64,000 bases of DNA from Lampris incognitus (GCF_029633865.1 NC_079219.1:10629306-10693305), one strand, 5' to 3'; counted from the stretch's first letter, positions 34,501 through 39,699 are shown. Made by a program: numbers and translations. Notes: a model not told the origin generated them from the sequence alone.

Positions 34501-34997
34501 TGTGTTCCTCCCTCTTCTTGAAATATGTATTCACCACAGCCATTTCCATCCTTTTCACAAAATCGAGCCATCACCCAGGCGTACAAAGACATCAGTCTTA
34601 GCCAATTGGTGTCTACATTCGGGGGTTAGCCAGGTTCTACACTGGTCTTTGAGACAAACCTCAGGGCTAAAAGAAATCCCATGGGTGTGTAAGAACAAAT
34701 TTGTACGTACGAGCAATTGATGAATGAGGCCCCTGCAGTCTGTTCATCAGTGAGCTAACTGTGCTGTCTGCTAATTGGGCTGCTGTGTCTGTCAGTCAGC
34801 AGATTGTGACCAATCATAGCGGCTCTGAGGCGGACCATTCTGACAACCAGGCCCCTTTCTGCACCACCACATCAGAGAGCACTGACAGTTTCCAGAGTCT
34901 GTCATTACCAACTGTCATCGTCCACCGTTCAGATAGCCCTGATCCCACTCAAACCCCACCTAGTCCCACCAGAACCGGCGCAGACTGGGAGGCCTAG
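1118..34997 (+). CDS. dcst2: dcst2: DC-STAMP domain-containing protein 2, 5'-truncated by window edge (12 exons)
   Basis: Multi-pass sperm membrane protein of the DC-STAMP family; DCST1 and DCST2 are known to be needed for sperm-egg binding/fusion in mouse and zebrafish. Exons 1118-1312, 1762-1827, 2209-2422, 2639-2796, 3281-3445, 4815-4982, 12011-12111, 20214-20353, 20566-20684, 31321-31414, 31632-31856 and 34796-34997 join with matching phases into 614 codons with no internal stop. Seen: the IGDVCN segment, the QEFEFN motif, the DNIY motif, at least three hydrophobic membrane segments, the YYPRREQERI segment, and a RING-like C4C4 cysteine set (CGIC, CLDPQC, CGSC, CVMC), then an acidic DSSEDEE stretch and a Ser/Thr/Pro-rich tail. 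The run of motifs and the acidic segment after the RING match DCST2 better than DCST1 (from knowledge of the families). Human DCST2 has about 770 residues, so roughly the first 150 lie left of the window. Introns are large and repeat-filled. Confidence 0.9.
1570..1624. repeat. (CA)n microsatellite
   Basis: Near-perfect CA dinucleotide run in a dcst2 intron. Confidence 0.9.
1762..1827 (+). CDS. dcst2: dcst2 exon b
   Basis: Acceptor cttccag, donor gtaagt. Encodes [20 protein letters not shown]; the phase joins the previous exon (G|TT) and the next (C|CA). Confidence 0.87.
1838..2135. repeat. Degenerate ATGTCA-type minisatellite in dcst2 intron
   Basis: Many imperfect copies of a short CATGTCACCATGTC-like motif fill most of the intron between exons b and c. 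Confidence 0.65.
2209..2422 (+). CDS. dcst2: dcst2 exon c
   Basis: Acceptor ctatag, donor gtgagt. Contains the QEFEFN motif and ends in a hydrophobic segment ([13 protein letters not shown]) that continues into the next exon, a likely membrane span. Confidence 0.88.
2639..2796 (+). CDS. dcst2: dcst2 exon d
   Basis: Acceptor gttgcag, donor gtcagt. Encodes [20 protein letters not shown], then a hydrophilic loop ending TYISP. Positive charges after the hydrophobic segment suggest the cytosolic side. Confidence 0.88.
3281..3445 (+). CDS. dcst2: dcst2 exon e
   Basis: Acceptor catacag, donor gtgagt. Carries a membrane segment ([20 protein letters not shown]) and ends QGGLIAR; phase 1 joins the next exon's APVIVEV. 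Confidence 0.88.
3793..4421. mobile_element. hAT-type non-autonomous element with exact 8-bp target duplication
   Basis: Terminal inverted repeats start CAGTGGCGGCT and end AGCCGCCACTG. The 8-bp sequence GTAGAATG is duplicated on both sides (3785-3792 and 4422-4429), the hallmark of hAT integration. No transposase reading frame is seen inside. Confidence 0.88.
4815..4982 (+). CDS. dcst2: dcst2 exon f
   Basis: Acceptor catccag, donor gtaggg. Encodes an extracellular-type stretch with N-glycosylation sequons (NGS, NIT, NYT) and the C-L-L-E-P-S-E-P segment, ending GYVIIG; the next exon continues a glycine-rich membrane segment. Confidence 0.88.
5382..5600 (+). mobile_element. tRNA-derived SINE family A, 3'-truncated copy
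   Basis: Begins with the tRNA-like head (GTGGCATGGCGGTCTATTCC; CACGGGGATCGGCGGTTCCA) shared by the copies at 9809, 13976, 21246, 22607, 46960 and 55600, and stops in the middle of the body near the G-rich segment. Confidence 0.8.
6250..7095. repeat. Minisatellite of about 56-bp units, split by a fold-back MITE
   Basis: Diverged units with ACCAGAAATTATGTATTTTG and CATTCAGTACCAGTAC-like parts occur at about 6250-6473 and resume at about 6977-7095. The MITE at 6474-6976 sits between them. Confidence 0.6.
6474..6976. mobile_element. Fold-back MITE
   Basis: Arms of about 200 bp are inverted copies: left AGTGCCTCTCAAAAGTATTT and right AAATAATTTTGAGAGGCACT, followed by further matching blocks (TCTAAATT...TTTAATCTAATAAA). 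No coding capacity. Confidence 0.8.
7709..7861 (-). CDS. THAP-domain first coding exon, antisense inside a dcst2 intron
   Basis: From ATG at 7861 the minus strand reads 51 residues starting [10 protein letters not shown]. Matches to the THAP (C2CH zinc-binding, DNA-binding) domain are Cys4 and Cys9, His20-Arg-Tyr-Pro23, Trp32, Trp41-Ser-Pro43 and Leu49-Cys50-Ser51. The exon stops exactly at a perfect donor (GTGAGT, 7703-7708), one residue before the conserved His-Phe expected at the start of the next exon. THAP proteins are transcription regulators or P-element-type transposase relatives. I could not find the following exon between here and the left edge, so this may be a solitary exon, a gene with distant exons, or a decayed one. 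Confidence 0.72.
7935..8110 (-). promoter_or_regulatory. CpG-rich promoter-like region upstream of the THAP exon
   Basis: Contains a YY1-like AACATGGCGCC (about 7958), an E-box CACGTG (about 7975), a CCAAT box (GCCAATCA, about 7992) and dense CpGs, all within about 250 bases upstream of the THAP start codon. These features fit a TATA-less promoter firing leftward; usage is inferred. Confidence 0.45.
8110..9050. other. CpG-containing intronic sequence, no gene recognised
   Basis: Holds CpG-rich patches and a CRE-like TGACGTCA near 8876, but no reading frame that I recognise on either strand. Confidence 0.35.
9050..9360. mobile_element. Palindromic element with telomere-like core
   Basis: About 60-75-bp inverted arms (left 9052-9131, right 9290-9357) share GAGGCTAGTTCCCATCGATG and CAACTGAGCATGCGC; the left arm has an extra 18 bases. 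The core includes an imperfect CCCTAA-type run at 9229-9266. Confidence 0.6.
9405..9478. mobile_element. Terminal fragment of a hAT-like element
   Basis: GGCGCCCC...TTGGCGCCC...CAGCCCTG resembles the GC-rich ends of fish hAT elements. No matching second end was located. Confidence 0.35.
9520..9765 (+). mobile_element. SINE family A, 3' half
   Basis: Contains the body (TAGCGTGATCCTCCCACGCG, GGTGAAACTCCTCACTGTCA, GGCAGAGG) and the 3' end (GGGGTAATTGGCC then A/G-rich tail); the tRNA head is missing. Confidence 0.8.
9809..10210 (+). mobile_element. SINE family A, full-length copy
   Basis: About 400 bp: tRNA-like head with A box (GGTAGCGTAGCGGTCTATTC) and B-box region (GTTCCGAATCCCCGTG), unique body, and 3' end GGGGTAATTGGCC with an A/G-rich tail. 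Same layout as the copies at 21246 and 22607. Confidence 0.88.
10555..11640 (-). pseudogene. Rex1-type LINE reverse transcriptase, 5'-truncated and broken
   Basis: Minus-strand reading shows RT signatures: [12 protein letters not shown] (motif A), [14 protein letters not shown] (motif B) and YLDDTA in place of the usual YADD-type motif C. An upstream segment ([14 protein letters not shown], ..[10 protein letters not shown]) is in a shifted frame, so the copy is dead. At 10560-10625 it abuts a piece of the dispersed repeat also found at 38050. Confidence 0.85.
12011..12111 (+). CDS. dcst2: dcst2 exon g
   Basis: Acceptor gaatcag, donor gtaaca. Encodes [17 protein letters not shown] (membrane span), then a basic segment and ATYYPRREQ; it ends in phase 0. 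It follows a 7-kb repeat-filled intron. Confidence 0.88.
12120..12860. other. Intronic sequence, probable decayed DNA transposon
   Basis: G-runs near both ends (about 12172 and 12795) and GCAGCCCCC/GGGGGGCTGC complementarity suggest an old inverted-repeat element. No coding sequence recognised. Confidence 0.3.
12966..13046. repeat. (GT)n microsatellite
   Basis: About 80 bases of uninterrupted GT repeat. Confidence 0.95.
13160..13470 (-). mobile_element. L2-type 3' tail element
   Basis: Reverse complement of the segment at about 29480-29700 (TTGTATAG...ACAAATTTGCCTC; GAAACCTCAGGGAGAGCAAC; CTCTCCCAAGACAGACA). It is a 3' end shared by fish L2-like LINEs and their SINEs. Confidence 0.65.
13478..13860. 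repeat. Two diverged tandem copies of about 230-bp repeat
   Basis: GAGGAGGAAGCCAAGCAGCATCC at about 13478 and GAGGAGGATGCCAAGCAGCG at about 13723 each lead into a block ending CTCACATCACACCATTCACA. Confidence 0.7.
13976..14415 (-). mobile_element. SINE family A, full copy with 12-bp target duplication
   Basis: Minus-strand copy from the tail (CCCCCAAAAA side) to the tRNA head. CGTGAAGTACTC is duplicated at 13964-13975 and 14416-14427, showing target-primed insertion into the neighbouring repeat. Confidence 0.9.
14416..14690. repeat. Exact-looking tandem duplication, about 134-bp unit
   Basis: The segment starting GAAGTACTCAATGTTAAGGC appears twice in a row (about 14419 and 14553) with only one or two differences, so the duplication is recent. 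Both units end at GAACAGGGCCTGATGG. Confidence 0.88.
14700..15060. repeat. Fish interspersed repeat (TTTAGCAGACACTTTTATCC-type)
   Basis: CATTTAGCAGACACTTTTAT then CCAAAGCGACGTACATC is a very common fish LINE/SINE-associated 3' motif. No coding potential seen. Confidence 0.5.
15062..16110 (-). pseudogene. L2-type LINE ORF1 fragment with SGNH/esterase-like domain
   Basis: The minus-strand frame at 15469-16017 contains [28 protein letters not shown] and [14 protein letters not shown], matching the esterase-like ORF1 domain of fish L2 LINEs (block III T-N and the C-terminal G-x-H-P block; GTND is altered to RTNN). The segment 15112-15459 continues it out of frame. The TTTTATTTGTATAGCCC 3' end lies at 15075-15095. 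RT is absent, so the copy is internally deleted. Confidence 0.65.
16110..17690. other. dcst2 intron, no gene recognised; short CA repeat
   Basis: No exon with supportable splice sites. A (CA)n run lies at about 17098-17130. A likely LINE/SINE 3' tail with TCTATCTATCTATC ends at about 17730. Confidence 0.35.
17740..18200. repeat. A-rich degenerate AACTAAAC-type low-complexity tract
   Basis: Dozens of diverged AAACTAAA/AACTAAAC motifs, strongly strand-asymmetric (very few G). Confidence 0.7.
18735..18925. mobile_element. Small palindromic MITE
   Basis: Inverted arms: GTGCTATG...GTTTTCCATCAACC on the left; GGTTGCATGGAAAACC...CATAGCAC on the right. No coding potential. Confidence 0.6.
19047..19220. 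mobile_element. Small palindromic MITE
   Basis: Inverted ends GGGGCCTGTATCATAAAGCA and TGCTTTGTAATACAGGCCCC, with further internal complementarity (GAGTAAAAC/GTTTTACTC). Confidence 0.75.
20214..20353 (+). CDS. dcst2: dcst2 exon h
   Basis: Acceptor gacggcag, donor gtaaac. Begins [15 protein letters not shown], directly continuing YYPRREQ of the previous exon, and ends LLTLLQ plus a split Trp codon (TG|G). Only the split-codon join gives an open frame, which supports both boundaries. Confidence 0.82.
20566..20684 (+). CDS. dcst2: dcst2 exon i (first half of RING)
   Basis: Acceptor ccctaag, donor gtacaa. Encodes [23 protein letters not shown]... through CLDPQCK: the first four zinc-ligand cysteines of a C4C4 RING. 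Confidence 0.88.
20715..20865. repeat. About 49-bp minisatellite, three to four units, in dcst2 intron
   Basis: TTGGACACTGGGAGCTAACC AGTACAA-type units repeat from just after exon i; the last unit is diverged. Confidence 0.8.
21246..21672 (+). mobile_element. SINE family A, full-length copy
   Basis: tRNA-like head (GATAGTGTAGTGGTCTATTC; GGTTTGAATCCCAGTGTTAC), body and 3' end as in the 9809 copy, with a G-rich tail at 21662-21670. Confidence 0.85.
21803..22460 (-). mobile_element. TRIM-like mini-LTR element, tandem LTR-internal-LTR-internal-LTR, tRNA-like LTRs
   Basis: Three directly repeated LTRs (21803-21939, 137 bp; 22061-22211; 22329-22460) flank two internal segments of about 120 bp. 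LTR ends are TGTAACGA...TCGTTACA or close variants. Read on the minus strand, each LTR is followed by a primer-binding site starting TGG (TGGTTTCAGAAGTGGGAT; TGGTGTCTGAAGTGGGAT), complementary to a tRNA-Leu 3' end, and each internal segment ends in a purine tract (AAAGGAGGGGGGTAG). Each LTR contains a tRNA-like block with an A-box-like ACTGGTTAGCGCAGTCGCC and, in the 22329 copy, a B-box-like GGGTTCGCTACCC. No protein coding capacity. The five-part tandem fits unequal LTR-LTR recombination. Confidence 0.78.
22607..23022 (+). mobile_element. SINE family A, full-length copy
   Basis: tRNA-like head (GTGGCGTAGCGGTCTATTCC; GGTTTGAATCCCCGTGTTGC), body and GAGGTAATTGGCC 3' end with an A/G-rich tail. 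Confidence 0.87.
23050..23410 (-). mobile_element. tRNA-derived SINE family B
   Basis: On the minus strand the head reads GGTGGTGAAGCAGTCTAAGC (A box) and CCGGGGTTCGCGCTCCGGTC (B box), followed by a body shared with 43990-44392 and a terminal CCAATTTAG-type end. The two copies are nearly co-linear. Confidence 0.85.
23410..23850. other. dcst2 intron, nothing recognised
   Basis: AT-rich sequence without exon or repeat that I can name. Confidence 0.4.
23850..25260 (-). pseudogene. Rex1-type LINE, 5'-truncated
   Basis: Minus strand: motif A ([14 protein letters not shown], about 25110), [14 protein letters not shown] (about 24920), KFADDI-equivalent region broken near 24840, thumb and C-terminal parts ([34 protein letters not shown]) to about 24152. 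The 3' tail has GAATGAATGATTGAATGAA at about 23852. Frames are split near 24835, so it is inactive. Confidence 0.88.
25260..25345. repeat. About 21-bp tandem repeat (ACTGGTTTAGTTNNTG)
   Basis: Four to five imperfect units in a row. Confidence 0.7.
25480..25800 (-). mobile_element. V-SINE-like tRNA-derived SINE
   Basis: The minus strand starts with a tRNA-like head (CAGTGGTTAGCACTCTTGCC; CCTGGGTTCGAACCCCAGGC), then the conserved body GGTGCTCCGGTTTCCTCCCA. A second copy lies at 52515-52850. Confidence 0.85.
27097..28734 (-). mobile_element. Tc1/mariner transposon with long inverted repeats, inserted in the L2 LINE
   Basis: Ends CTGACCAAAAATATAAATGC and GCATTTATATTTTTGTTCAG are inverted and flanked by TA on both sides (27095-27096, 28735-28736). 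Inverted repeats extend about 280 bp. Length 1638 bp is typical of Tc1 elements. Confidence 0.9.
27485..28240 (-). pseudogene. Tc1-type transposase, frameshifted remnant
   Basis: The minus strand carries the DDE region: [30 protein letters not shown] (second Asp) and [20 protein letters not shown] (Glu). The upstream part ([28 protein letters not shown]) lies in other frames, so at least two frameshifts separate it, and the N-terminal HTH is not seen. Confidence 0.85.
29215..29712 (+). mobile_element. L2-tail SINE/LINE fragment inserted in the L2 LINE
   Basis: Separates GLSS (29212) from the downstream RT C-terminal region (29713 on). Its 3' part (TTGGGAGAGAGATCCCCCCT ... GAGGCAAATTTGT ... 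GGGCTATACAAATCAAATTT) matches the reverse complement of 13160-13470. Confidence 0.65.
30303..30546. mobile_element. MITE with exact 8-bp target duplication
   Basis: Inverted ends GGTAACACTTTAGTATGGGG and CCCCATACTAAAGTGTTACC. CAAATGAG is duplicated at 30295-30302 and 30547-30554. Part of the left arm is repeated once inside (TCACTTTAGTATGGGGAACA). Confidence 0.9.
30560..31310. other. dcst2 intron, nothing recognised
   Basis: No exon or nameable repeat seen before exon j. Confidence 0.4.
31321..31414 (+). CDS. dcst2: dcst2 exon j (second half of RING)
   Basis: Acceptor tttcaag, donor gtgagt. Encodes [18 protein letters not shown], completing the RING cysteines, then [13 protein letters not shown]. 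It lies about 10.6 kb downstream of the first half-RING exon. Confidence 0.9.
31438..31500. repeat. (CA)n microsatellite just downstream of dcst2 exon j
   Basis: About 60 bases of CA dinucleotide repeat in the short intron between exons j and k. Confidence 0.95.
31632..31856 (+). CDS. dcst2: dcst2 exon k (acidic/basic tail)
   Basis: Acceptor gtctcag. Begins DSSEDEEQ, then an Arg-rich cluster (RRRMKRR) and an acidic EEDTD. The 3' end is less certain: ending at AG before gtcgga (31857) gives the phase that fits the last exon, while the stronger-looking gtaggt at 31853 does not. Confidence 0.72.
32085..34730. mobile_element. Inverted-repeat DNA element split by an RTE LINE
   Basis: Left end CGTACGTACAAATTTGTTCT (about 32105) and right end AGAACAAATTTGTACGTACG (about 34690) are inverted copies; together with flanking matches the arms are about 55 bp (CAAT..., CCCATGG). 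The RTE LINE lies between them. Confidence 0.75.
32240..34563 (-). pseudogene. RTE-clade LINE, 5'-truncated, with 12-bp target duplication
   Basis: The minus-strand frame 32270-33418 is open for 382 codons: [20 protein letters not shown], motif [24 protein letters not shown] (motif B), MMFADDIVI (motif C), [13 protein letters not shown], and a C-terminal region [10 protein letters not shown] ... [11 protein letters not shown]. Upstream (33491-33745) the RT fingers ([20 protein letters not shown]) follow a stop near 33490, and the end of the endonuclease domain is at 34331-34558. The 3' tail is a TAG/TAC triplet repeat at 32240. CGAGCCATCACC is duplicated at 32228-32239 and 34564-34575. Confidence 0.92.
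34796..34997 (+). CDS. dcst2: dcst2 last exon and stop
   Basis: Acceptor gtctgtcag; encodes [17 protein letters not shown]..., Ser/Thr/Pro-rich and disordered, ending TGADWEA and TAG at 34995-34997. A low-complexity C-terminal tail of this kind is typical of DCST2. Confidence 0.75.
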
Positions 34998-36890
34998 CTA
35001 CCTCTGTTTGTTAGAGCAAAGCTGGAATGAGTTGACTGGAGCTTTTTATTAAAATATGACATGACGTTTTATTTTGGAGTGATGTTTCAGTAAGTCAAGG
35101 TATAACAGCGTGACGTCAGCCATTGACTCAGGATAAGACAGTATCTGTGAAAAACTAAAACGAAAAACTTCATTTCTAGCCACCATGGTCTATGAATGAC
35201 TCTTTAAATAGACATACAATACCAACTGAATAAGACTGCAGCCTAAAGCAACATGAGAGAACTATGGAAAGTCTGTTGATCACTATGCTATGAAAAGACA
35301 TCATCTCTCTCGCTCTCTCTCTCTAGAACCATCTTTCTCACAAAGACTGAACATATTTTACAGAACGACTACGGCTCCGTCTCGTTGATCAGTTTCAATA
35401 CACAGGCTAGATTACAAAACTGCCTCATCGATCTGATCTAATAAATTCACAATAAGTTTCTGCTGAGAAAATGGTGCAATAACTGTGAAGTCCACAGTGT
35501 GCAGAAAACCTTGTCTGCTTTGCAGCATATAAATGGACTAGTAGATTTAACTGGACCAGTATTTCCATAATTGGACCAGAATAAAACTGGATCAGTATAG
35601 TTGGACCAATACATTGTACCAGACCAGCATGTTCATTTCTGGGCCACTACATTCATAACTGGACCAGTATATTCATAACTGGACCAGCAGATTCATAACT
35701 GGGCCAGTACCTTCCTAGCTGAACCAGTATACTCAAAACCGAACCATCCAAAGGACAAAGTTATTATAAACATTTCCTGATCATTAATAAAGATTGCTTT
35801 TGCAGGTGGAGAATCTGAACTCCACTTGAAGATTAACTCTGTTCAGGAAACATTGGCATGCCTGTCTTGTATGCCAAACCTGCCGACAGCACAGGTTAAA
35901 AAAGGAGAAAACAATGCACCAGTACTTTCATAACTTGAGAAGTAATTTAAAAAATCGGACCAGTATATTCATAATGGATCAGTATGTTATCACAGCAAAA
36001 TAGCTTAGGTGAAGGGAAGGCATGTGAATCCTTTTGCTATTAAGCTTACTGTTGTTGTCATTTTGAAATGACGTATAAATGTTCACAACTTCTAGTCACA
36101 TCCAGTCATCTTCAGAGCACCTTACTGTACTGTGAAGGCTTCAGAATGGTTGGTGTGTTTATCCTCACCAAACTCTTAAGATCAAATGCGTAAAAATTAT
36201 TTCAACCACCAAATGATAACCGTTTAACTATCACCCTTATATGGAGACGAACTTGTGGAAAGACCAACAAACATCACAACGAAACTACAGTGAGAATGTC
36301 AGAGATCAGAACCACAACAACCCGACCATAGAGATAACAGATTTTTTTGTGACCCCAGACTGATCATGAATGATAGAGAAGTGACGAAGAGAGAGAGATG
36401 GACTGATGTTTGCAGTGGAAAGAAATGAAACAGTCTAACAATATGTTGCATTATAATATGTTGAAAACTATCAAGGACGTGATTCAAACGCGAAGACCAG
36501 CTATGTTCTCTAGACTTTTAACTGACTAGCGAGCTAACAGTCGGTTACCAACCATAATGCCTTCTTTGGTCTACATTACATACAACATAACCTAGCTACT
36601 AGCATGCAGGAAAGTTTGCGTGTTGTTTAAACATCCTAAAACAGCACTGACATCTTAAATTATTATAGCTCTATGAATAGTAGCAATAGACATTTCTATC
36701 TTAAAGGGGTAGCTGTCGCTACTGGTATATTTTGTTAGCTAATGTTAGAGTAAAGCACTAGCCATCTACCTAGCTAACTATGCTAGCTGACGTTAGCTCA
36801 ACATACCTTGGCCCGTTTAAGGCATCTATTTAACTAACGTTATTGTTAATGAATGTTCATAACATATAACATGCCGTAATTGGTCGTGGA
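34998..36890. other. Intergenic; dcst2 3' flank with imperfect GGACCAGTATATTCATAACT minisatellite
   Basis: At about 35535-35750 (and 35950-35990) a GGACCAGTATATTCATAACT-like unit repeats imperfectly. The rest shows no gene; 36500-36880 is rich in GCTAACGTTAGC-type motifs. Confidence 0.5.
35440..35445 (+). terminator. Possible polyadenylation signal of dcst2 (AATAAA)
   Basis: AATAAA about 440 bases after the dcst2 stop codon. Position and orientation fit; usage cannot be judged from sequence alone. Confidence 0.35.
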
Positions 36891-36894
36891 AACA

Positions 36895-37010
36895 TACCTT
36901 TATCCTGCCGTTTTTTTGTCCTCCTCTGCTTTCCTCCTCTTTCGCTTCTCTGCGCCAGACGGATAACCCCTATTAGGTGACTTGCTTACCGTTATAATGC
37001 ACCTGGACCC
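36895..37010 (-). pseudogene. First exon remnant of a hAT/ZMYM-like transposase gene
   Basis: The minus strand encodes SKSPNRGYPSGAEKRKRRKA and EEDKK, like the basic N-terminal S-G-A-x-K-R-K exon of fish zf-MYM/TTF-type hAT proteins, with a GTATGT donor at about 36893. A one-base shift after EEDKK breaks it. Downstream domains are absent. Confidence 0.45.
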
Positions 37011-37282
37011 AGCTCTGACGTAGGCAGCCGAAATGATTAAACAAGTAGCATTAATGTGTCCATCTGTTAACAACATGATATCAGAATATTTAGTTTTTTG
37101 GTGATTATTACTGATATGATATATCACACACACAAAAATATATATATTTATCAACCTGTCGTGTTTGACATTTCAAGCGCTCTTGGTGGGGCCCTAAGCG
37201 ACTGCTTAGTTCGCTTATGCCTTGGGCCGGATCTGCCATCGGTGCAGTGTCTTTGTCCACGTCTGCGTCTAATTATTATTAT

Positions 37283-37659
37283 TGTAAACTACTGATAAGA
37301 CACGTTACCCCCTAGCTAACGGGTCTGCCCCTTTAGCCGAGCGGTTAGTGATGTCGCCTTGTGGTGCAGTGTACACGCCATATCGAATCCCGCACCGGGC
37401 AAGAAAATAACCGGTTACATTGGTGGCAGCGGTGGGATCCGGAAGTGTGCAGAGCCTCAGAAGTCTCTTCGGAGCGCGGGAAGAACAAAGCGCGAGGGCG
37501 CGCTTTCGGGGAGGGTGACGATTGTAGACTGGTAATAAGACACGTTAGCCCCCTAGCTAACAGGTCTGACCCTTTAGCCGAGCGGTTAGTGACGTCGCCT
37601 TGTGGTGCAGTACACCCCGTATCGAATCCCGCACCGGGCAAGAAAATAACCCGTTTACA
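37283..37659 (+). mobile_element. TRIM-like mini-LTR element with tRNA-like LTRs, single complete unit
   Basis: Two direct repeats of identical length (37283-37419 and 37523-37659, 137 bp each) begin TGTA and end TTACA, and flank only 103 bp. The internal part starts with a primer-binding-site-like TTGGTGGCAGCGGTGGGATC and ends with a purine-rich GGGGAGGGTGACGA. Each LTR contains TTTAGCCGAGCGGTTAGTGA (A-box fit) and TATCGAATCCCGCACCGGGC (partial B-box fit). Flanks are ATT-triplet repeats on both sides, so the target duplication cannot be delimited. No coding capacity. Confidence 0.75.
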
Positions 37660-37679
37660 TTATTATTATTATTATTATT

Positions 37680-38270
37680 TTGGCTGGGAGAGCTGGCGCT
37701 GGATCGGCTGCGAGAGCTTGGTCCGCTGCGTTGTGGGCCCAGGGACCGCGGCCTTGCCCGGAGCTGCACCCGCGGAGGTAACACCGAGGGCGGTCTGGCG
37801 GCGGCCTCACCTGGCGTTGGCTGTGGTGTTTTTGCTGTCGTCGTCTGGAGTGCGGGGAGGTGGGTCAAGAGTGTCTGGTCTGGCTGGGAGAGCTGGCGCT
37901 GGATCGGCTGGGAGGGCTTGGTCCGCTTCCGTCCGGTTGCCACAGCGACCACGGCCCCTGCCCGGAGCTGCGCCCGAGGAGGAGACACGGAGGGCGGTCT
38001 GACAGGATGCGTAATCGGGGCAGGCTAGGCTAACTGCTAACCCATGCAGGCCGGCGGTTCCGACAGTCATCCTGGCTGGCGTTTGTTGGACAGTGATTTT
38101 TTGGGGGGGGTGTGGATATGCGTGTTCTTGTAGTTCTTGAACGTGTTTTTGTCTGTATGTTGCACTGCTGTGGGCTGGGGGGGTGGGGGGACGGGGACGC
38201 CATTTCGTTTCGCCTCACACACGAGGCGAAACGACAAAGTGTTTCCCATTCAGGATTCCTGACGAGAATC
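37680..38270 (+). repeat. Unclassified CpG-rich dispersed repeat with terminal hairpin
   Basis: Contains two internal tandem copies of a GGGAGAGCTGGCGCTGGATC ... CGGAGCTGC block, then GGTTCCGACAGTCATCCTGG, a GT-rich part and a hairpin TTTCGCCTC ACACAC GAGGCGAAA at about 38207. Related pieces occur in inverted orientation at 42595-42845 and 58930-59570, and a short piece at 10558-10625. No protein recognised. Confidence 0.65.
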
Positions 38271-39010
38271 GAGATCCACTGCACCTTTAAGCCAGAGTTT
38301 CAAATAAACGTCCAGCTAAGAAACCTGTTCTGCTTCACGCCTGTCATCACGGTCCATCAATACAGAGCAGAGAGGACATCAGTGGCTACAGAGGACCTGA
38401 CGGTAGTCACCAGTAGGTTGTACTGGTTGTACTGGGCAAGTCTCCCCGCCTGCCGCCCAGTGACTGCCCGGGATAGGCTCCAGCATCCCGCGACCCTACC
38501 CAGGATACGCGGCTTGGATAATGGATGGATGGATGGATGGATGGTACATTTTAATTAAAAAAGCCCTTTTCATGAAACTGAAAAGGAAATAAGAGAGTAA
38601 AACCGAGTTCAAATGAAAACATTTATAACATTATTTCCTGCTGTATATCTCCTTTGCTTTTCCACCCGCAATAGGCACGCCCTAAAAGAACATAAAAAAA
38701 GATGAAATTCAAAAGGAGGAAAGAAAGGATGAGGCGAAACATGCCCGGGGCCATTCAAAAACCAACAAAAAAAAGAAAAAGAAAAAACCTCGGTTGGACT
38801 TTCGGATGTCAAGGTGCAAAGTTATTTCGAAATTGCTGTGTGTTGTTGTGTGCTTCTACCCCCCAGCCCCCCCTTTTCTTTTTTATCCCACGTGTTTTTG
38901 TTCTATTTGTCGAATGTGTTCATTGTTTATTGTTATCATTTGTTTGTGTGTGTGTGCGCATGTGTGAAATATATGCAAAGTTCAATAAAAAATAATGTTA
39001 TAAAAACAGA
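38270..39010. other. Intergenic, nothing coding recognised; ATGG microsatellite
   Basis: GGATGGATGGATGGATGGAT lies at about 38523. An A-rich segment at 38700-38800 resembles a LINE-like 3' region, but I cannot assign it. Confidence 0.35.
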
Positions 39011-39011
39011 A

Positions 39012-39285
39012 TTGGTCCCGCTTTACAATAAGACTACCCTTATTAGGGGTTTATGGATCGTCTATAATTAGTTTATTAATTAGGCTGTGAACACTTTATA
39101 AAGCATTACCTGCAAAGGGCAACCTGCTGCTTTGCCAAACGGTGAGCCCACATTTATCTCTACTGTTAAGCAGCAATAACTTGATGTTGCCAAATAGTTT
39201 GCCCGCATCGATGCGTGAAAAGTGTGTACAGCCTAATTAATAACCTCATATAAACCATTTGTAAATCCTTTTTTGTGTAGAAGGA

Positions 39286-39290
<5 letters not shown>
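39012..39290. mobile_element. Palindromic MITE
   Basis: Arms of about 130 bp: left TTAATTAGGCTGTGAACACTT, right AAGTGTGTACAGCCTAATTAA, with ends GGTCCCGCTTTACA/GTGTAGAAGGACC. Confidence 0.7.
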
Positions 39291-39316
<26 letters not shown>

Positions 39317-39699
39317 AAGCTAACAGGGTGGAATGCGATTTCAGGGACACAGGAAATTATGAAAATAATCAATAATAACAACTGCTGTTTCCACTCACGT
39401 TTATTCATAGTTAGTGAGAATTTAACCTTACGTATACATTAATAAAGGTATATTTCAAAATGTGTTTCATTGAAACGGGAAATGTTATTTGGGGACATCG
39501 AAAAAAAAGGAGCGTATGTGCAAAAAAAAGGAAGTTAATTTTTAAAAATATATATCTAAATATTTCACGTGAATTGTTTTGTGATAATGTTATACACAAG
39601 ACCTCGTTCTATAACAAGAGCCTTCCATGATAAACACTTCATTTATTCGGACTGCAATGCTGATCGTTATTCCCCGGGGACAGGAAAGTCACCAACAGC

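Noticed and set aside
37330..37415. Genuine tRNA genes at 37.33 and 37.57 kb
   Set aside because: A-box match is good, but the B box deviates, no convincing cloverleaf can be drawn, and both copies sit inside LTR-like repeats.
37557..38028. Overlapping GC-rich frames at 37.4-38.0 kb as genes
   Set aside because: They lie in CpG-rich dispersed repeat and mini-LTR sequence, overlap on both strands, and show no known domain.
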